Below, one piece after another: positions 8,213 to 16,873 of a stretch of 64,000 bases of DNA. This stretch comes from Thermomicrobiales bacterium. GTDB lineage: Bacteria > Chloroflexota > Chloroflexia > Thermomicrobiales > UBA6265. The DNA lies in assembly GCA_041390825.1 (NCBI GenBank), contig JAWKPF010000022.1:10568-74567 (forward strand), given 5' to 3'. The position numbers and the translations under genes were made by a program. Position 1 is the first letter of the stretch, and each line of letters starts with the position of its first letter. The notes beneath the pieces are model-generated. The model saw only the letters and a program-made list of their open reading frames with translations. It ran no database searches and was not told the origin of the DNA.

Positions 8213-8650
8213 GTGACACCGCGAATGAGCGTCAGAGATCTGGCGCCGAATCTGTACGAAGGCGTCCTGAATCTCGAAAACCAGGTGCAGGCATCGAGTC
8301 TCGGATCGCAACTGATCCACCTGATCAAGTTGCGCGCCTCGCAGCTCAACCACTGCGCGTTCTGCGTGAACATGCATACCGAAGAATCGCTCGCGGATGG
8401 GGTCGATCCGCGCAAGCTCTATCTTCTGACGGTCTGGGAAGAAGCGACCGTCTATACCGAACGCGAACGCGCTGCTCTGGCGTGGACCGAGAGCGTGACG
8501 CTGGTCGCGGAAACCGGGGTGCCCGATGAGGCGTTCGAAGCGGTTCGGACTCAGTTCAGCGAAACGGAAGTTGCCGAGCTGACCGTGGCGATTGCCACGA
8601 TCAATGTCTGGAACCGGATCGCGGTCAGTTCGCGTACCCCGCATTCCTAG
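8213..8650 (+). CDS. carboxymuconolactone decarboxylase / AhpD-like family protein
   Basis: 145 aa from GTG 8213 (ATG 8225 is an alternative). The motif NHCAFCVNMHT near residues 43-53 carries the CxxC and His of the AhpD-like peroxidase branch of this family; the rest (ERERAALAWTESVTLV, FSETEVAELTVAIATINVWNRIA) is typical of the all-helical fold. The CxxC suggests a thiol redox role such as alkyl-hydroperoxide reduction, possibly protecting Fe-S or metal enzymes encoded nearby, but no partner peroxidase is present. Confidence 0.85.
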   Translation: MTPRMSVRDLAPNLYEGVLNLENQVQASSLGSQLIHLIKLRASQLNHCAFCVNMHTEESLADGVDPRKLYLLTVWEEATVYTERERAALAWTESVTLVAETGVPDEAFEAVRTQFSETEVAELTVAIATINVWNRIAVSSRTPHS

Positions 8651-8884
8651 GGGCGGCGCGTCGCTTCCGGCGTTTCCGCTCGTGGGGAATTGGTTCGTCT
8701 CTCGGCTTCCCGCGGCCGGCTTGCGGGCGCGAACCCAGAGGGTCTTGCCGTCACTCGCATGCCGGCGCCTGCACTCATGGATGGGCAAGCGACGCCCCTG
8801 AGTCATGGGTTTGGCGTACTCTATGCGTCTACGACGCATTGCCCGAGTCCGCCCTTGGGGCGTGGCCCGTTCGGAGAATTCCAC

Positions 8885-10477
8885 ATGAGCTCGAACCAGA
8901 TGAGTACCGGTGCGATCAGCCTCGAAAAGGCGCCAAAGGATCCGGTCGCCCTTGCCTCCGTGGCGGTTCTCCTGCATCCCGATGACGAGGTGGCGGTCGC
9001 CAAGTCGTCGTTGCTGCCCGGCACCCAGTTGATCCTGAACGATGGTTCGATCCTGCGGATCGGGCAGATGATCCCTGTGGGTCATAAGTTCGCGCTGCGC
9101 GACGTGCCGTACGACGGTGTGATCCACAAATATGGTCAGATCATCGGATTTGCCACCCAGGACATCTCCGCCGGTCAACACGTTCATAACCACAACATGG
9201 GCATCAAGGAGCTGGAGCTGGACTACGCGTTCAGCCAGGACTACGAACCGGTCGAGTTGGCGCCGGAAGCGGAACGCCGCACCTTCATGGGGTTCCGCCG
9301 GCCCGATGGGCGGGTGGGTACGCGCAACTATGTCGCCGTTCTGGCTTCGGTCAACTGCTCGTCGTCCGCGACGGTTCGCATCGCCGAGCACTTCGCCCAA
9401 CCCGGCGCATTGGATGACTATCCGAATGTCGATGGCGTCATCGCGTTGCCGCACAAAGGCGGGTGTGGCGCGCATATCGGATCGCGCGATCTCTACATCT
9501 TCCAGCGAACCCTGGCTGGCACCGTGCACCATCCCAATGTGGGCGGCTATGTGGTCCTCTCGTTGGGGTGCGAGGTCAATCAGCCGACTGACATGATCGA
9601 TGCGACGCCGATGAAGGACGATGCGCCCTCGGTGCTCACGATTCAGACCGATGGTGGGTTCCTGAAAACAGTCGAAGCCGGGATCGAAGCAGTCAAGCGG
9701 ATCTTGCCCCAGGCGAACGCGTATACGCGCGAGGAGGTGCCCGCATCCGAGCTGGTCGTGGCGTTGCAGTGCGGTGGTTCGGACGGCTGGTCGGGCGTGA
9801 CTGCCAATCCCGGTCTGGGGAAGGCGGCGGATATCGTCGTGAAGCAGGGCGGCACGGTTGTGCTGGGCGAGACGACCGAGGTCTATGGCGCCGAGCACCT
9901 GCTCACGCGCCGCGCGATCACACCGGAGGTGGGGCAGAAACTGATCGACTGCATTCATTGGTGGGAGGACTACACCTCCTACTTTGGCGGCAGCATCGAC
10001 AACAACCCGTCTCCGGGCAACAAGCTGGGCGGTCTCTCGAACATCTATGAGAAGTCACTCGGCGCGGCGGCAAAGGCTGGGTCCACTCCGCTGAACCAGG
10101 TCGTCGGCTACGGTGAGCGGGTGACCGAGCGCGGGTTCGTGCATATGGACAGCCCCGGATACGACCCTGTTTCCGTGACCGGGCAGGTGGCCGGCGGATG
10201 CAATGTCGTCGTGTTCACGACCGGGCGAGGCTCGGCCTTTGGGTACAAGCCGGCGCCGAGCATCAAGATCGCCACGAACAGCATTCTCTACGCGAACCAG
10301 GAACCGGACATGGACATCAATGCCGGCAAGGTGCTGGATGGCATCACGCTCGACGAGCTCGGCGAAGAGATCTTCGAGAAGATCCTGGCCGTTGCTTCGG
10401 GTGAGAAGTCCAAGAGCGAAGCGGCAGGTGTGGGCCAGGAAGAATTCAACCCCTGGATTCTCGGGGCGATGCTCTAG
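8885..10477 (+). CDS. altronate/galactarate dehydratase, full-length (UxaA/GarD family)
   Basis: 530 aa from ATG 8885 with GGAG upstream; a longer frame from 8690 has no support. The SAF domain (about residues 45-105, ending HVHNHNMGI) is fused to the catalytic domain (from about 135: FMGFRRPDGRVGTRNYVAV). Signature stretches are PHKGGCGAHIGSRD, LSLGCEVNQ, LQCGGSDGWSGVTANPGLG, EKSLGAAAKAGSTPL and FTTGRGSAFG. The enzyme dehydrates a sugar acid to its 2-keto-3-deoxy form. Altronate versus galactarate cannot be separated here. It is the intact counterpart of the split enzyme at 5037 and 6213. The 234 bp upstream (8651-8884) show no recognisable element. Confidence 0.88.
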   Translation: MSSNQMSTGAISLEKAPKDPVALASVAVLLHPDDEVAVAKSSLLPGTQLILNDGSILRIGQMIPVGHKFALRDVPYDGVIHKYGQIIGFATQDISAGQHVHNHNMGIKELELDYAFSQDYEPVELAPEAERRTFMGFRRPDGRVGTRNYVAVLASVNCSSSATVRIAEHFAQPGALDDYPNVDGVIALPHKGGCGAHIGSRDLYIFQRTLAGTVHHPNVGGYVVLSLGCEVNQPTDMIDATPMKDDAPSVLTIQTDGGFLKTVEAGIEAVKRILPQANAYTREEVPASELVVALQCGGSDGWSGVTANPGLGKAADIVVKQGGTVVLGETTEVYGAEHLLTRRAITPEVGQKLIDCIHWWEDYTSYFGGSIDNNPSPGNKLGGLSNIYEKSLGAAAKAGSTPLNQVVGYGERVTERGFVHMDSPGYDPVSVTGQVAGGCNVVVFTTGRGSAFGYKPAPSIKIATNSILYANQEPDMDINAGKVLDGITLDELGEEIFEKILAVASGEKSKSEAAGVGQEEFNPWILGAML

Positions 10478-10499
10478 TTTCGGGAGGGCACCCCGCGCC

Positions 10500-11090
10500 A
10501 TGACCGTTTCGCTATCGCCCGCGGAGGCAGTGCGAACCAACCAACTGGTCGAGGAGTTCACCGCGCGCATCAGCCCGCTCGGTGTCGAAGTCGTCCGAGC
10601 CTCGGGGATCGAGGATGCCGCCGATTTTCTGGTGCGGATCGTCCACGAGTCTGGCCAGAACCGCGCCATGATGTCTGGGGAGCTGCGTTCGACCGCTCCT
10701 GGGCTGATCGGCGCGGTGCGCAAACGCGGTGTCGAGGTCGAGGAAGTCACTACCCCCGAATCCGCGCTCGATGCGCCGGTTGGATTCGTGCTGGGCATGA
10801 ACGCGGTGGCCGAAACCGGGAGCGTCCTGCTGGCCGAGCCGACCTTGTCCGACCGTGCGGTCGGCCTCTTGAGCCTGACATGCGTGCAGATCGTTCAGAC
10901 CGAAATGCTGCTCCCCGGGCTGGATGAAGCGGGTGCTGTACTCAGGCGGCTCGCCTTGCGTCCCAACGGCGCCTATGCCTCTCTTTGCACCGGACCAAGC
11001 CGCACCGCGGATATCGAAATGTCACTGACGGTTGGAGTGCAGGGACCGGGCAAGGTCGCGGTGCTCTTCGTGGATGAGCTCTTTGCATGA
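10500..11090 (+). CDS. lutC: LUD-domain lactate utilization protein C
   Basis: 196 aa from ATG 10500 (GGGAGGG upstream). LUD-domain protein of the LutC/YkgG type: FVLGMNAVAETGSVLLAEP and the C-terminal TGPSRTADIEMSLTVGVQGPG are family hallmarks. LutC is part of the LutABC system that oxidises L-lactate to pyruvate in the cytoplasm or at the membrane. The stop overlaps the start of the LutB-LutA fusion (ATGA at 11087-11090), so the two are translationally coupled. Confidence 0.88.
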   Translation: MTVSLSPAEAVRTNQLVEEFTARISPLGVEVVRASGIEDAADFLVRIVHESGQNRAMMSGELRSTAPGLIGAVRKRGVEVEEVTTPESALDAPVGFVLGMNAVAETGSVLLAEPTLSDRAVGLLSLTCVQIVQTEMLLPGLDEAGAVLRRLALRPNGAYASLCTGPSRTADIEMSLTVGVQGPGKVAVLFVDELFA

Positions 11091-13303
11091 ACCACCCCGC
11101 GCTGGACGAGCGTATCGAGGAGCTCGAAGACGCAGCGTCTTTTCACGAGCGATATGAGCAAGCGCTGCACAATCCGAATCTCGCGCGCAACATCGGCACC
11201 TATCAACGAAACTGGCGCGGCACACGGGACCGGTCTCTCGAGGAGATCGACTTCGAGCAACTCCGCGTCAAGTTCAAGGGCATCAAGACCCATGTCACCG
11301 ATGAGCTCGACGCGTTCCTGGCCCAATTCACCGAGCAAGCCGAACGTACCGGCGCGAAGGTTCACACCGCACGCACCGCAGCGGACGCGGTCGATCTCGT
11401 GCGCCAAATCTGCGAGCAGCATGGCACGAAGCTGATCGTCAAATCGAAATCGATGGTCAGTGAAGAGGTCGAGCTCAATCACGCGCTGGAGCCCTTTGGC
11501 ATCGACGTGGTCGAAACCGACCTGGGTGAATGGATCGTGCAGAAGGGGCACGAACGGCCGAGCCATATCGTCGGGCCGGCGCTCCATCTCGGCCGGCGGC
11601 AAGTTGGTGAGCTCCTGAACAAGGTGCTCGACAAGCCGGTTTCGCTGGAGGACATCCCCGAGCAGGTCCGCACGATTCGCGATGTCATTCGGCCTGCCTT
11701 CTTCGAGGCTGGTGTTGGCATGACCGGCGCGAATGCGCTCATTGCCGAATCCGGTACGGTCATGATCGTCACGAACGAGGGCAACGGCCGGTTGTCTGGT
11801 TCGATTCCCCCGGTGCATATCGTGCTTGCTGGCATCGAGAAACTGGTTCCGACCTTCGACGATGCGATGACGCAACTCCGGCTCTTGAGCCGCAGCGCCA
11901 CCGGGCAGCGCCTGACCGTCTACACCACCTTCATGACTGGTCCCACCGAGGGCCACGAAATGCACATCATCCTGGTCGACAACGGGCGCCGCATGATGCG
12001 TTCCATGCCGGAGTTCGTTGAGGCGCTGCATTGCATTCGGTGCGGCGCGTGCTCGAACGTTTGCCCGCCTTATGGCGAGGTGAGCGGGCATCTCTTCGGG
12101 CATATCTATTCCGGAGCGATCGGCCTCGTCGTTTCCGGCTTCCATCATGGCCTCGAGTCGATCGCGCGAGCGCAATCACTTTGCCTCTCCTGCAACGCCT
12201 GTGAGACGGTTTGCCCGGCCAATATCCCGCTGCCACAGCAGATTCTCGATGTGCGCAAGATGGTGGCGGAAGCCAACGGCATGAACCCGAAGAAGGAGGC
12301 CGTGCTCGAGGTCTACTCGCGCCCATGGGCATTCGACGCGGCGACACGCCTGGGCGGGCGCTTTTCTGGGCCAATCTCGCGCAACGGGCTAGTTCGCAAC
12401 CGCAAACTGCCGATCGTCAACCGGCAAACCCGCTGGCGCAGCTTGCCGGTTCCCGCCCCGAGACCGCTACAGGACCTGGTGCCGACCGGATCATTCGAGG
12501 AAGCTCAGCAACCGAGAATTCCGAGCGATGTCGCCGGAAAGACAGTTGCTCTCTTCCCGGGCTGCATGACCGACCGGCTCTATCCGGAGCAGGGAATGGC
12601 AATTGTGCAGACCATGCGGGCGCTCGGTGTGAAGCTGGTCTATCCTGGCGGACTCAACTGTTGCGGACTGCCAGCCAGCAATATGGGCGATGACGCAAAA
12701 GCCAAGAAGATGGCGCAGGAGACCATCATCGCGCTCGAAAACGCCATTGCGCGCACCTCGGCCGATTACGTCGTCTCCGGTAGCGCGAGCTGTGTGGCCA
12801 TGCTGACCCAGGACTACCTGCATATCTTCCGCAACGAGCTGACCTGGCAAGCCCGCGCCGAGGCGCTGGCGGCCAAGGTGATGGACTTCACCTCGTTCCT
12901 CGTCAATGTTGCGAGGATTCCGGCTGGGACGCTCGCGTCGGACACCGTGACGCCAGTCGTGACGTATCACGACTCGTGCCAGGGACTCAACGCGCTCGGC
13001 ATCTCGTCCGAGCCACGCGAGGTGCTGGTCGATCTCCTGGGGTGCGAACTGCGCGAGCTCGACGGGAACCGCACCTGTTGCGGGTTTGGCGGCTCGTTCA
13101 GCTTCGACTATCCGGAGATTGCCGAACGTCTGATGAAGCGCAAACTCGACAATGCCCAGGCCACCGATGCGCCTCTCGTCGTCACCGATAACCAGGGATG
13201 CATCATGCATCTGCGCGGTGGCGCCGATGCCGAGGGCCGCGACATCAAGGTCGCTCATATCGCGGAACTCGTTGCTGCCCGCGTGGCGCAGTTGAAGGAT
13301 TGA
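11087..13303 (+). CDS. fused lactate utilization protein LutB-LutA (LUD + 2x4Fe-4S + CCG domains)
   Basis: 738 aa. Residues about 1-300 are the LUD domain of LutB (AGVGMTGANALIAESGTVMIVTNEGNGRL). Two 4Fe-4S motifs follow: CIRCGACSNVCP near 315 and CLSCNACETVCP near 366. From about 480 the chain continues as a LutA-type CCG-domain pair, with GGLNCCGLP near 525 and CCGFGG near 664. In Bacillus, LutA and LutB are separate; here they are one polypeptide, with LutC encoded just upstream. Function: L-lactate (or glycolate-like 2-hydroxy acid) oxidation with electrons passed through Fe-S centres to the respiratory chain. No lactate permease is nearby. Confidence 0.9.
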   Translation: MNHPALDERIEELEDAASFHERYEQALHNPNLARNIGTYQRNWRGTRDRSLEEIDFEQLRVKFKGIKTHVTDELDAFLAQFTEQAERTGAKVHTARTAADAVDLVRQICEQHGTKLIVKSKSMVSEEVELNHALEPFGIDVVETDLGEWIVQKGHERPSHIVGPALHLGRRQVGELLNKVLDKPVSLEDIPEQVRTIRDVIRPAFFEAGVGMTGANALIAESGTVMIVTNEGNGRLSGSIPPVHIVLAGIEKLVPTFDDAMTQLRLLSRSATGQRLTVYTTFMTGPTEGHEMHIILVDNGRRMMRSMPEFVEALHCIRCGACSNVCPPYGEVSGHLFGHIYSGAIGLVVSGFHHGLESIARAQSLCLSCNACETVCPANIPLPQQILDVRKMVAEANGMNPKKEAVLEVYSRPWAFDAATRLGGRFSGPISRNGLVRNRKLPIVNRQTRWRSLPVPAPRPLQDLVPTGSFEEAQQPRIPSDVAGKTVALFPGCMTDRLYPEQGMAIVQTMRALGVKLVYPGGLNCCGLPASNMGDDAKAKKMAQETIIALENAIARTSADYVVSGSASCVAMLTQDYLHIFRNELTWQARAEALAAKVMDFTSFLVNVARIPAGTLASDTVTPVVTYHDSCQGLNALGISSEPREVLVDLLGCELRELDGNRTCCGFGGSFSFDYPEIAERLMKRKLDNAQATDAPLVVTDNQGCIMHLRGGADAEGRDIKVAHIAELVAARVAQLKD

Positions 13304-13390
13304 TTTCGGCCAACGAAAAACGTCCTCGGGCCAGTGGCTCCGGGCGAACCTGACCGTTTGGCTCCAACCTATCGTCGAGGGAGGTCTCGC

Positions 13391-14257
13391 TTGTCACTTT
13401 GCATCTACCAGATTGGCGCGGACGGTAAGCCGCTGTTCGGACTTATCGATGGCAAGAAGGTCATCGATATCGAGGCCGCGGGCGGACCGGCATCGCTGGG
13501 CGTGGCGCTGCAACTTTCGAAGGCCGATCTCGATATCGCGTTGGCTCGTGTCAAGGAAAGCGACCTACGCACGCCGCTGGCCGACGTCACACTCAAAGCG
13601 CCGATCGACTGGCAAGAGGTTTGGTGCGCCGGAGTGACCTATTCGCGCAGCCGCGACGCCCGTATGGAGGAATCGCGCGCCGAAGATGTCTACGACCGGG
13701 TCTACGAGGCTGATCGACCGGAGCTCTTTTTCAAAGGGATGCGTTTCCGGGTCGCCGGTCCAGGAGAAGAGATCGCGGTCCGCAGCGACAGCACATGGGA
13801 CGTACCCGAGCCAGAATGCGCCCTGGTCATCAACAGCGCTGGCGAGATCGTCGGCTACACCATTGGCAACGACGTTTCCTCTCGCAGTATCGAAGGCGAA
13901 AACCCGCTCTATCTCCCGCAAGCAAAGGTCTACGACAAGGCGGCCGCGCTTGGTCCGGTCATCACGCTGGCATCGGAAATCGAGAATCCGAACGATCTTT
14001 CCATCGAGCTCGTCATCGAGCGGGACGGAGCGGTTGGGTTCCAGGGAACCACGAGCACCAATCAGCTCCATCGGACGTTCGAAGACCTGGTCGAGTATCT
14101 CTATCGAGACAACACCCACTACCACGGGGCTATTCTCATGACCGGAACGGGGATCGTTCCGCCCTCGGACTTCTCGCTCGAAGCCGGCGATACCGTTTCG
14201 ATCACTATCGAGGGTATCGGGACGTTGACCAATCCAGTCGTCCGGCTGGGCAGATAG
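13391..14257 (+). CDS. fumarylacetoacetate hydrolase family protein, possible 2-keto-3-deoxy-arabinonate dehydratase
   Basis: 288 aa from TTG 13391, chosen because GGGAGG lies seven bases upstream; a GTG at 13334 has no ribosome site. FAH-family features: AGVTYSRSRDARMEES near residues 80-95, FFKG, the metal-binding ExE-type region DVPEPECALVI, and GYTIGNDVSSRSIEGENPLYLPQAKVYD. The SRSRDARMEES stretch resembles the FAH subgroup that dehydrates 2-keto-3-deoxy-D-arabinonate to 2-oxoglutarate semialdehyde. With the sugar-acid dehydratases upstream this makes a pentonate route plausible. Other FAH activities such as acylpyruvate hydrolysis remain possible. Confidence 0.75.
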   Translation: MSLCIYQIGADGKPLFGLIDGKKVIDIEAAGGPASLGVALQLSKADLDIALARVKESDLRTPLADVTLKAPIDWQEVWCAGVTYSRSRDARMEESRAEDVYDRVYEADRPELFFKGMRFRVAGPGEEIAVRSDSTWDVPEPECALVINSAGEIVGYTIGNDVSSRSIEGENPLYLPQAKVYDKAAALGPVITLASEIENPNDLSIELVIERDGAVGFQGTTSTNQLHRTFEDLVEYLYRDNTHYHGAILMTGTGIVPPSDFSLEAGDTVSITIEGIGTLTNPVVRLGR

Positions 14258-14345
14258 GGGACGGAAGCGAGGTCAGGCGCCGTGCATTCGCCGGCGATTT
14301 GCGCCGGCCGGATGGAGTCTTGTTAGGGAAACGGAGCGCGTCACA

Positions 14346-15527
14346 ATGGCGGCGGAAGCACACGCCCATCAGTCGGCAATCGACGAGAGCCGTGCGAGCG
14401 AATCGAAAAGCCAGTCCTGGGCTGAGGCAATTCCCGAGGAGCGGCGGAGACGGCTACGCATCTGGCTGTGGGTCGGCGCGGCGCTCACCGCGTGCACCCT
14501 TGTCGTGGGTGGAATCACCCGCTTGACTGAGTCAGGGCTTTCGATCGTGGACTGGGCGCCGATCGTCGGCGCGATTCCACCCTTGAACGATGCGGACTGG
14601 CAAGAAGCGTTTGCGCGCTATCAGCAATACCCGGAATACGTGAAGCTGCGGCCGGACATGACACTCTCGGAGTTCAAGCAGATCTACTTCTGGGAGTACC
14701 TGCACCGGATGATCGGCCGCCTCATCGGCATGGTCTTCCTGATCCCGTTCATCTGGTTTTGGATTCGCGGATATTTCACTCGCCCGCTGCTGAAGCGTGT
14801 GCTGCTGCTCTTTGCGCTTGGTGGTCTGCAAGGACTGATGGGCTGGTACATGGTGCGCAGCGGGTTAGTCGATCGCCCGGACGTGAGCCAATACCGGCTG
14901 GCAGCTCACCTGTTGCTGGCGATGACGATCTTTGGATGCTGCGTCTGGTTCGCCAACGATCTGCTCGCTCGTCCGCGACAACCAATCGATGCACGCTCCT
15001 GGCGGTTCCTGACGCGATGGCTGGCGGGGTTAGGAGTGCTTGCCGTCGTGCAGATCTTCTGGGGCGCGTTGGTCGCCGGGCTCAACGCCGGCTTCATTCT
15101 CAATACATTCCCCCTGATGAATGGCAGCCTCCTCCCACCAAACGGCTGGTCGCAAAGCCCGCTCCCGATCAACCTGTTCGAGAACCTTGCGACAGTGCAA
15201 TGGATGCATCGTGTGCTTGCAACAGTGCTGCTCGTTGGCGCAATCGTTTTCGTCGCCAAGGTTTGGCGGGACCCGCAGCTCCAGCGGTTCCAGCGCTGGA
15301 GCGCGGTGCTCCTGGGATTGGTCGTGCTGCAGTATTGTCTGGGTGTTGCTACCCTGCTTTCACATGTCAAAACCGTGCTCGGCGTGTCGCACCAGGCGAC
15401 GGCGCTGGCGATCGTCGGGACCTGGCTCGTCTTCATGCACCGTGTGCTGGAAGCACGTCCGGAGGCTCCCGCGAAGCAGGAACTGGCGGCCGGGAGCGTC
15501 AGTTCGCCACTCCGCACCACTCCATAG
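14346..15527 (+). CDS. ctaA: heme A synthase, COX15/CtaA family
   Basis: 393 aa integral membrane protein with about eight hydrophobic segments. It converts heme O to heme A for cytochrome oxidase. Features are GGITRLTESGLSIVDWAPI in the first segment, YFWEYLHRMIGRLIG with the heme-ligand His, the paired His in QYRLAAHLLLAM, NTFPLMNG, VQWMHRVLAT and VSHQATALAI. The length and the long loop after segment one match the COX15 (alpha-proteobacterial/mitochondrial) subtype rather than the short Bacillus CtaA. Its 3' end overlaps the convergent M20 peptidase gene by 29 bp. Confidence 0.92.
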   Translation: MAAEAHAHQSAIDESRASESKSQSWAEAIPEERRRRLRIWLWVGAALTACTLVVGGITRLTESGLSIVDWAPIVGAIPPLNDADWQEAFARYQQYPEYVKLRPDMTLSEFKQIYFWEYLHRMIGRLIGMVFLIPFIWFWIRGYFTRPLLKRVLLLFALGGLQGLMGWYMVRSGLVDRPDVSQYRLAAHLLLAMTIFGCCVWFANDLLARPRQPIDARSWRFLTRWLAGLGVLAVVQIFWGALVAGLNAGFILNTFPLMNGSLLPPNGWSQSPLPINLFENLATVQWMHRVLATVLLVGAIVFVAKVWRDPQLQRFQRWSAVLLGLVVLQYCLGVATLLSHVKTVLGVSHQATALAIVGTWLVFMHRVLEARPEAPAKQELAAGSVSSPLRTTP

Positions 15528-16806
15528 TCACGGCGGCAAAGGTCTTGGTGGCCTTGATCAGGTCGGCCACCGGGAGGAACTCGTTTGCTCCGTGAATTCC
15601 CCACGAGGGATCTCCCACGCCATAGACGAGACACGGTTGCCCCAGGGGGAACCAGAAGTTGGCATCACAGACAAACGGCGAAATGGTGACGTCCGGTGTT
15701 TCGCCGGTTGCCAGGGAATGCGCGTTTCTGATTGCTCCGACCGCCGGATGATCGTGAGCGAGATTGACCGGCTCCTTGACCCAGGGAGCGGTGCTGGCCG
15801 AGTCGAGTGGCAGATCGAGCACTGGCGGATGCTCTCGCAGCCAGTAGTCGCCCTGCGTCACCCGATCGATCGTCGCGCGAATTTCGTCCTCGACCTCGGC
15901 GGCGGTCAGATCTGGATTGAACAGCAGTGAACCGGTTGCTTCCGCGCTATCGGGCACCGAGGTGAGCGAGGTTCCCGCCTGCATGGTGTTGATGTTGATG
16001 AACATCCCGCCCGGTGGGACATGTTCGTTCGAGCGCCAGAGGTTCCACTGCTTTTCCAATTCGAGAATTGCCAGCTGGTACTTGAGCATGTTGTCGATGG
16101 CGGAAACACCGGGCCGTTCTTCCCCGTGGGGAAGCGGCTGGGCCACCAGGTGTCGATTGCAGATGTGGGTCGATTTCCCGGGCACGGTCAGCTTGAAATA
16201 GAGCTCGCCCTTGATCGTGGGATAGATGCGGAAGTTCGACGGCTCGGGGAAGATCGCGAAATCCGCCCGGTGCCCACGTTCCAGCACGGTATTGCAGCCA
16301 ATGTCGCGTCGGCCCGCTTCTTCGCCCGGTGACTGGGCAAGGATCAGATCACCCTGCAGTTCGATGCCCTCGTCTTTCAGGATTTTCGCGGCCATGACAT
16401 AGGCGGCGATCGCGCCTTTCATATCGGACGCGCCGCGGCCATAGAGGTTGCCGTCGATCACCTCGCCAGAGAATGGGCCCGAACCGACCCAAACCTCGCG
16501 CTGTTCCGGTGTCACGGGGACCACGTCGGTATGCGCCGCCCAGATCAGGGAGCGGCCACCTCCGGACCCTTTGCGGGTGGCGACCACGTTCGGACGGTTG
16601 GTGGCAACTTCGTAGAAGTCGATGTCGTATCCGCCAGTTTGCGCGAGCTGATCCCGCAGCCATTCCTGCGCGGGACGCTCGGCGTCCTCATTCGGCTCCA
16701 GATCGGGATTGACCGACGGTTGGCGAATCAACTCCCCGGCGAACCCGACGATCTCGTCGGCTCTCCGGTCGATAGCCTGGAAGACTTTCTCCATTGGACT
16801 GTTCAC
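15499..16806 (-). CDS. M20 family metallopeptidase (ArgE/DapE-like deacylase)
   Basis: 435 aa from GTG 16806, with GAAGG ten bases upstream. Zinc-hydrolase motifs: AAHTDVVPV (His ligand and Asp), GRGASDMKGA (bridging Asp) and SPGEEAG (catalytic Glu pair), with a lid domain around KSTHICNRH and a late His in WGIHGANEFLPV. M20 enzymes remove acyl or aminoacyl groups from amino acids or small peptides. It is related to the protein at 32412-33713: both share a WLREHPP segment and the same C-terminal arrangement. The substrate cannot be assigned. Confidence 0.85.
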   Translation of the reverse strand: MNSPMEKVFQAIDRRADEIVGFAGELIRQPSVNPDLEPNEDAERPAQEWLRDQLAQTGGYDIDFYEVATNRPNVVATRKGSGGGRSLIWAAHTDVVPVTPEQREVWVGSGPFSGEVIDGNLYGRGASDMKGAIAAYVMAAKILKDEGIELQGDLILAQSPGEEAGRRDIGCNTVLERGHRADFAIFPEPSNFRIYPTIKGELYFKLTVPGKSTHICNRHLVAQPLPHGEERPGVSAIDNMLKYQLAILELEKQWNLWRSNEHVPPGGMFININTMQAGTSLTSVPDSAEATGSLLFNPDLTAAEVEDEIRATIDRVTQGDYWLREHPPVLDLPLDSASTAPWVKEPVNLAHDHPAVGAIRNAHSLATGETPDVTISPFVCDANFWFPLGQPCLVYGVGDPSWGIHGANEFLPVADLIKATKTFAAVTMEWCGVAN

Positions 16807-16873
16807 GTCGACGCCTTCTCACTCAAGGGGCGCTGCCCCCAAGACCCGATGCGGCAGTCTAGCGAACAAGGCG

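Noticed and set aside
8192..9958. 588-aa open frame on the minus strand
   Set aside because: Shadow of the AhpD-like and altronate dehydratase genes; no recognisable family and an Arg/His-rich composition.
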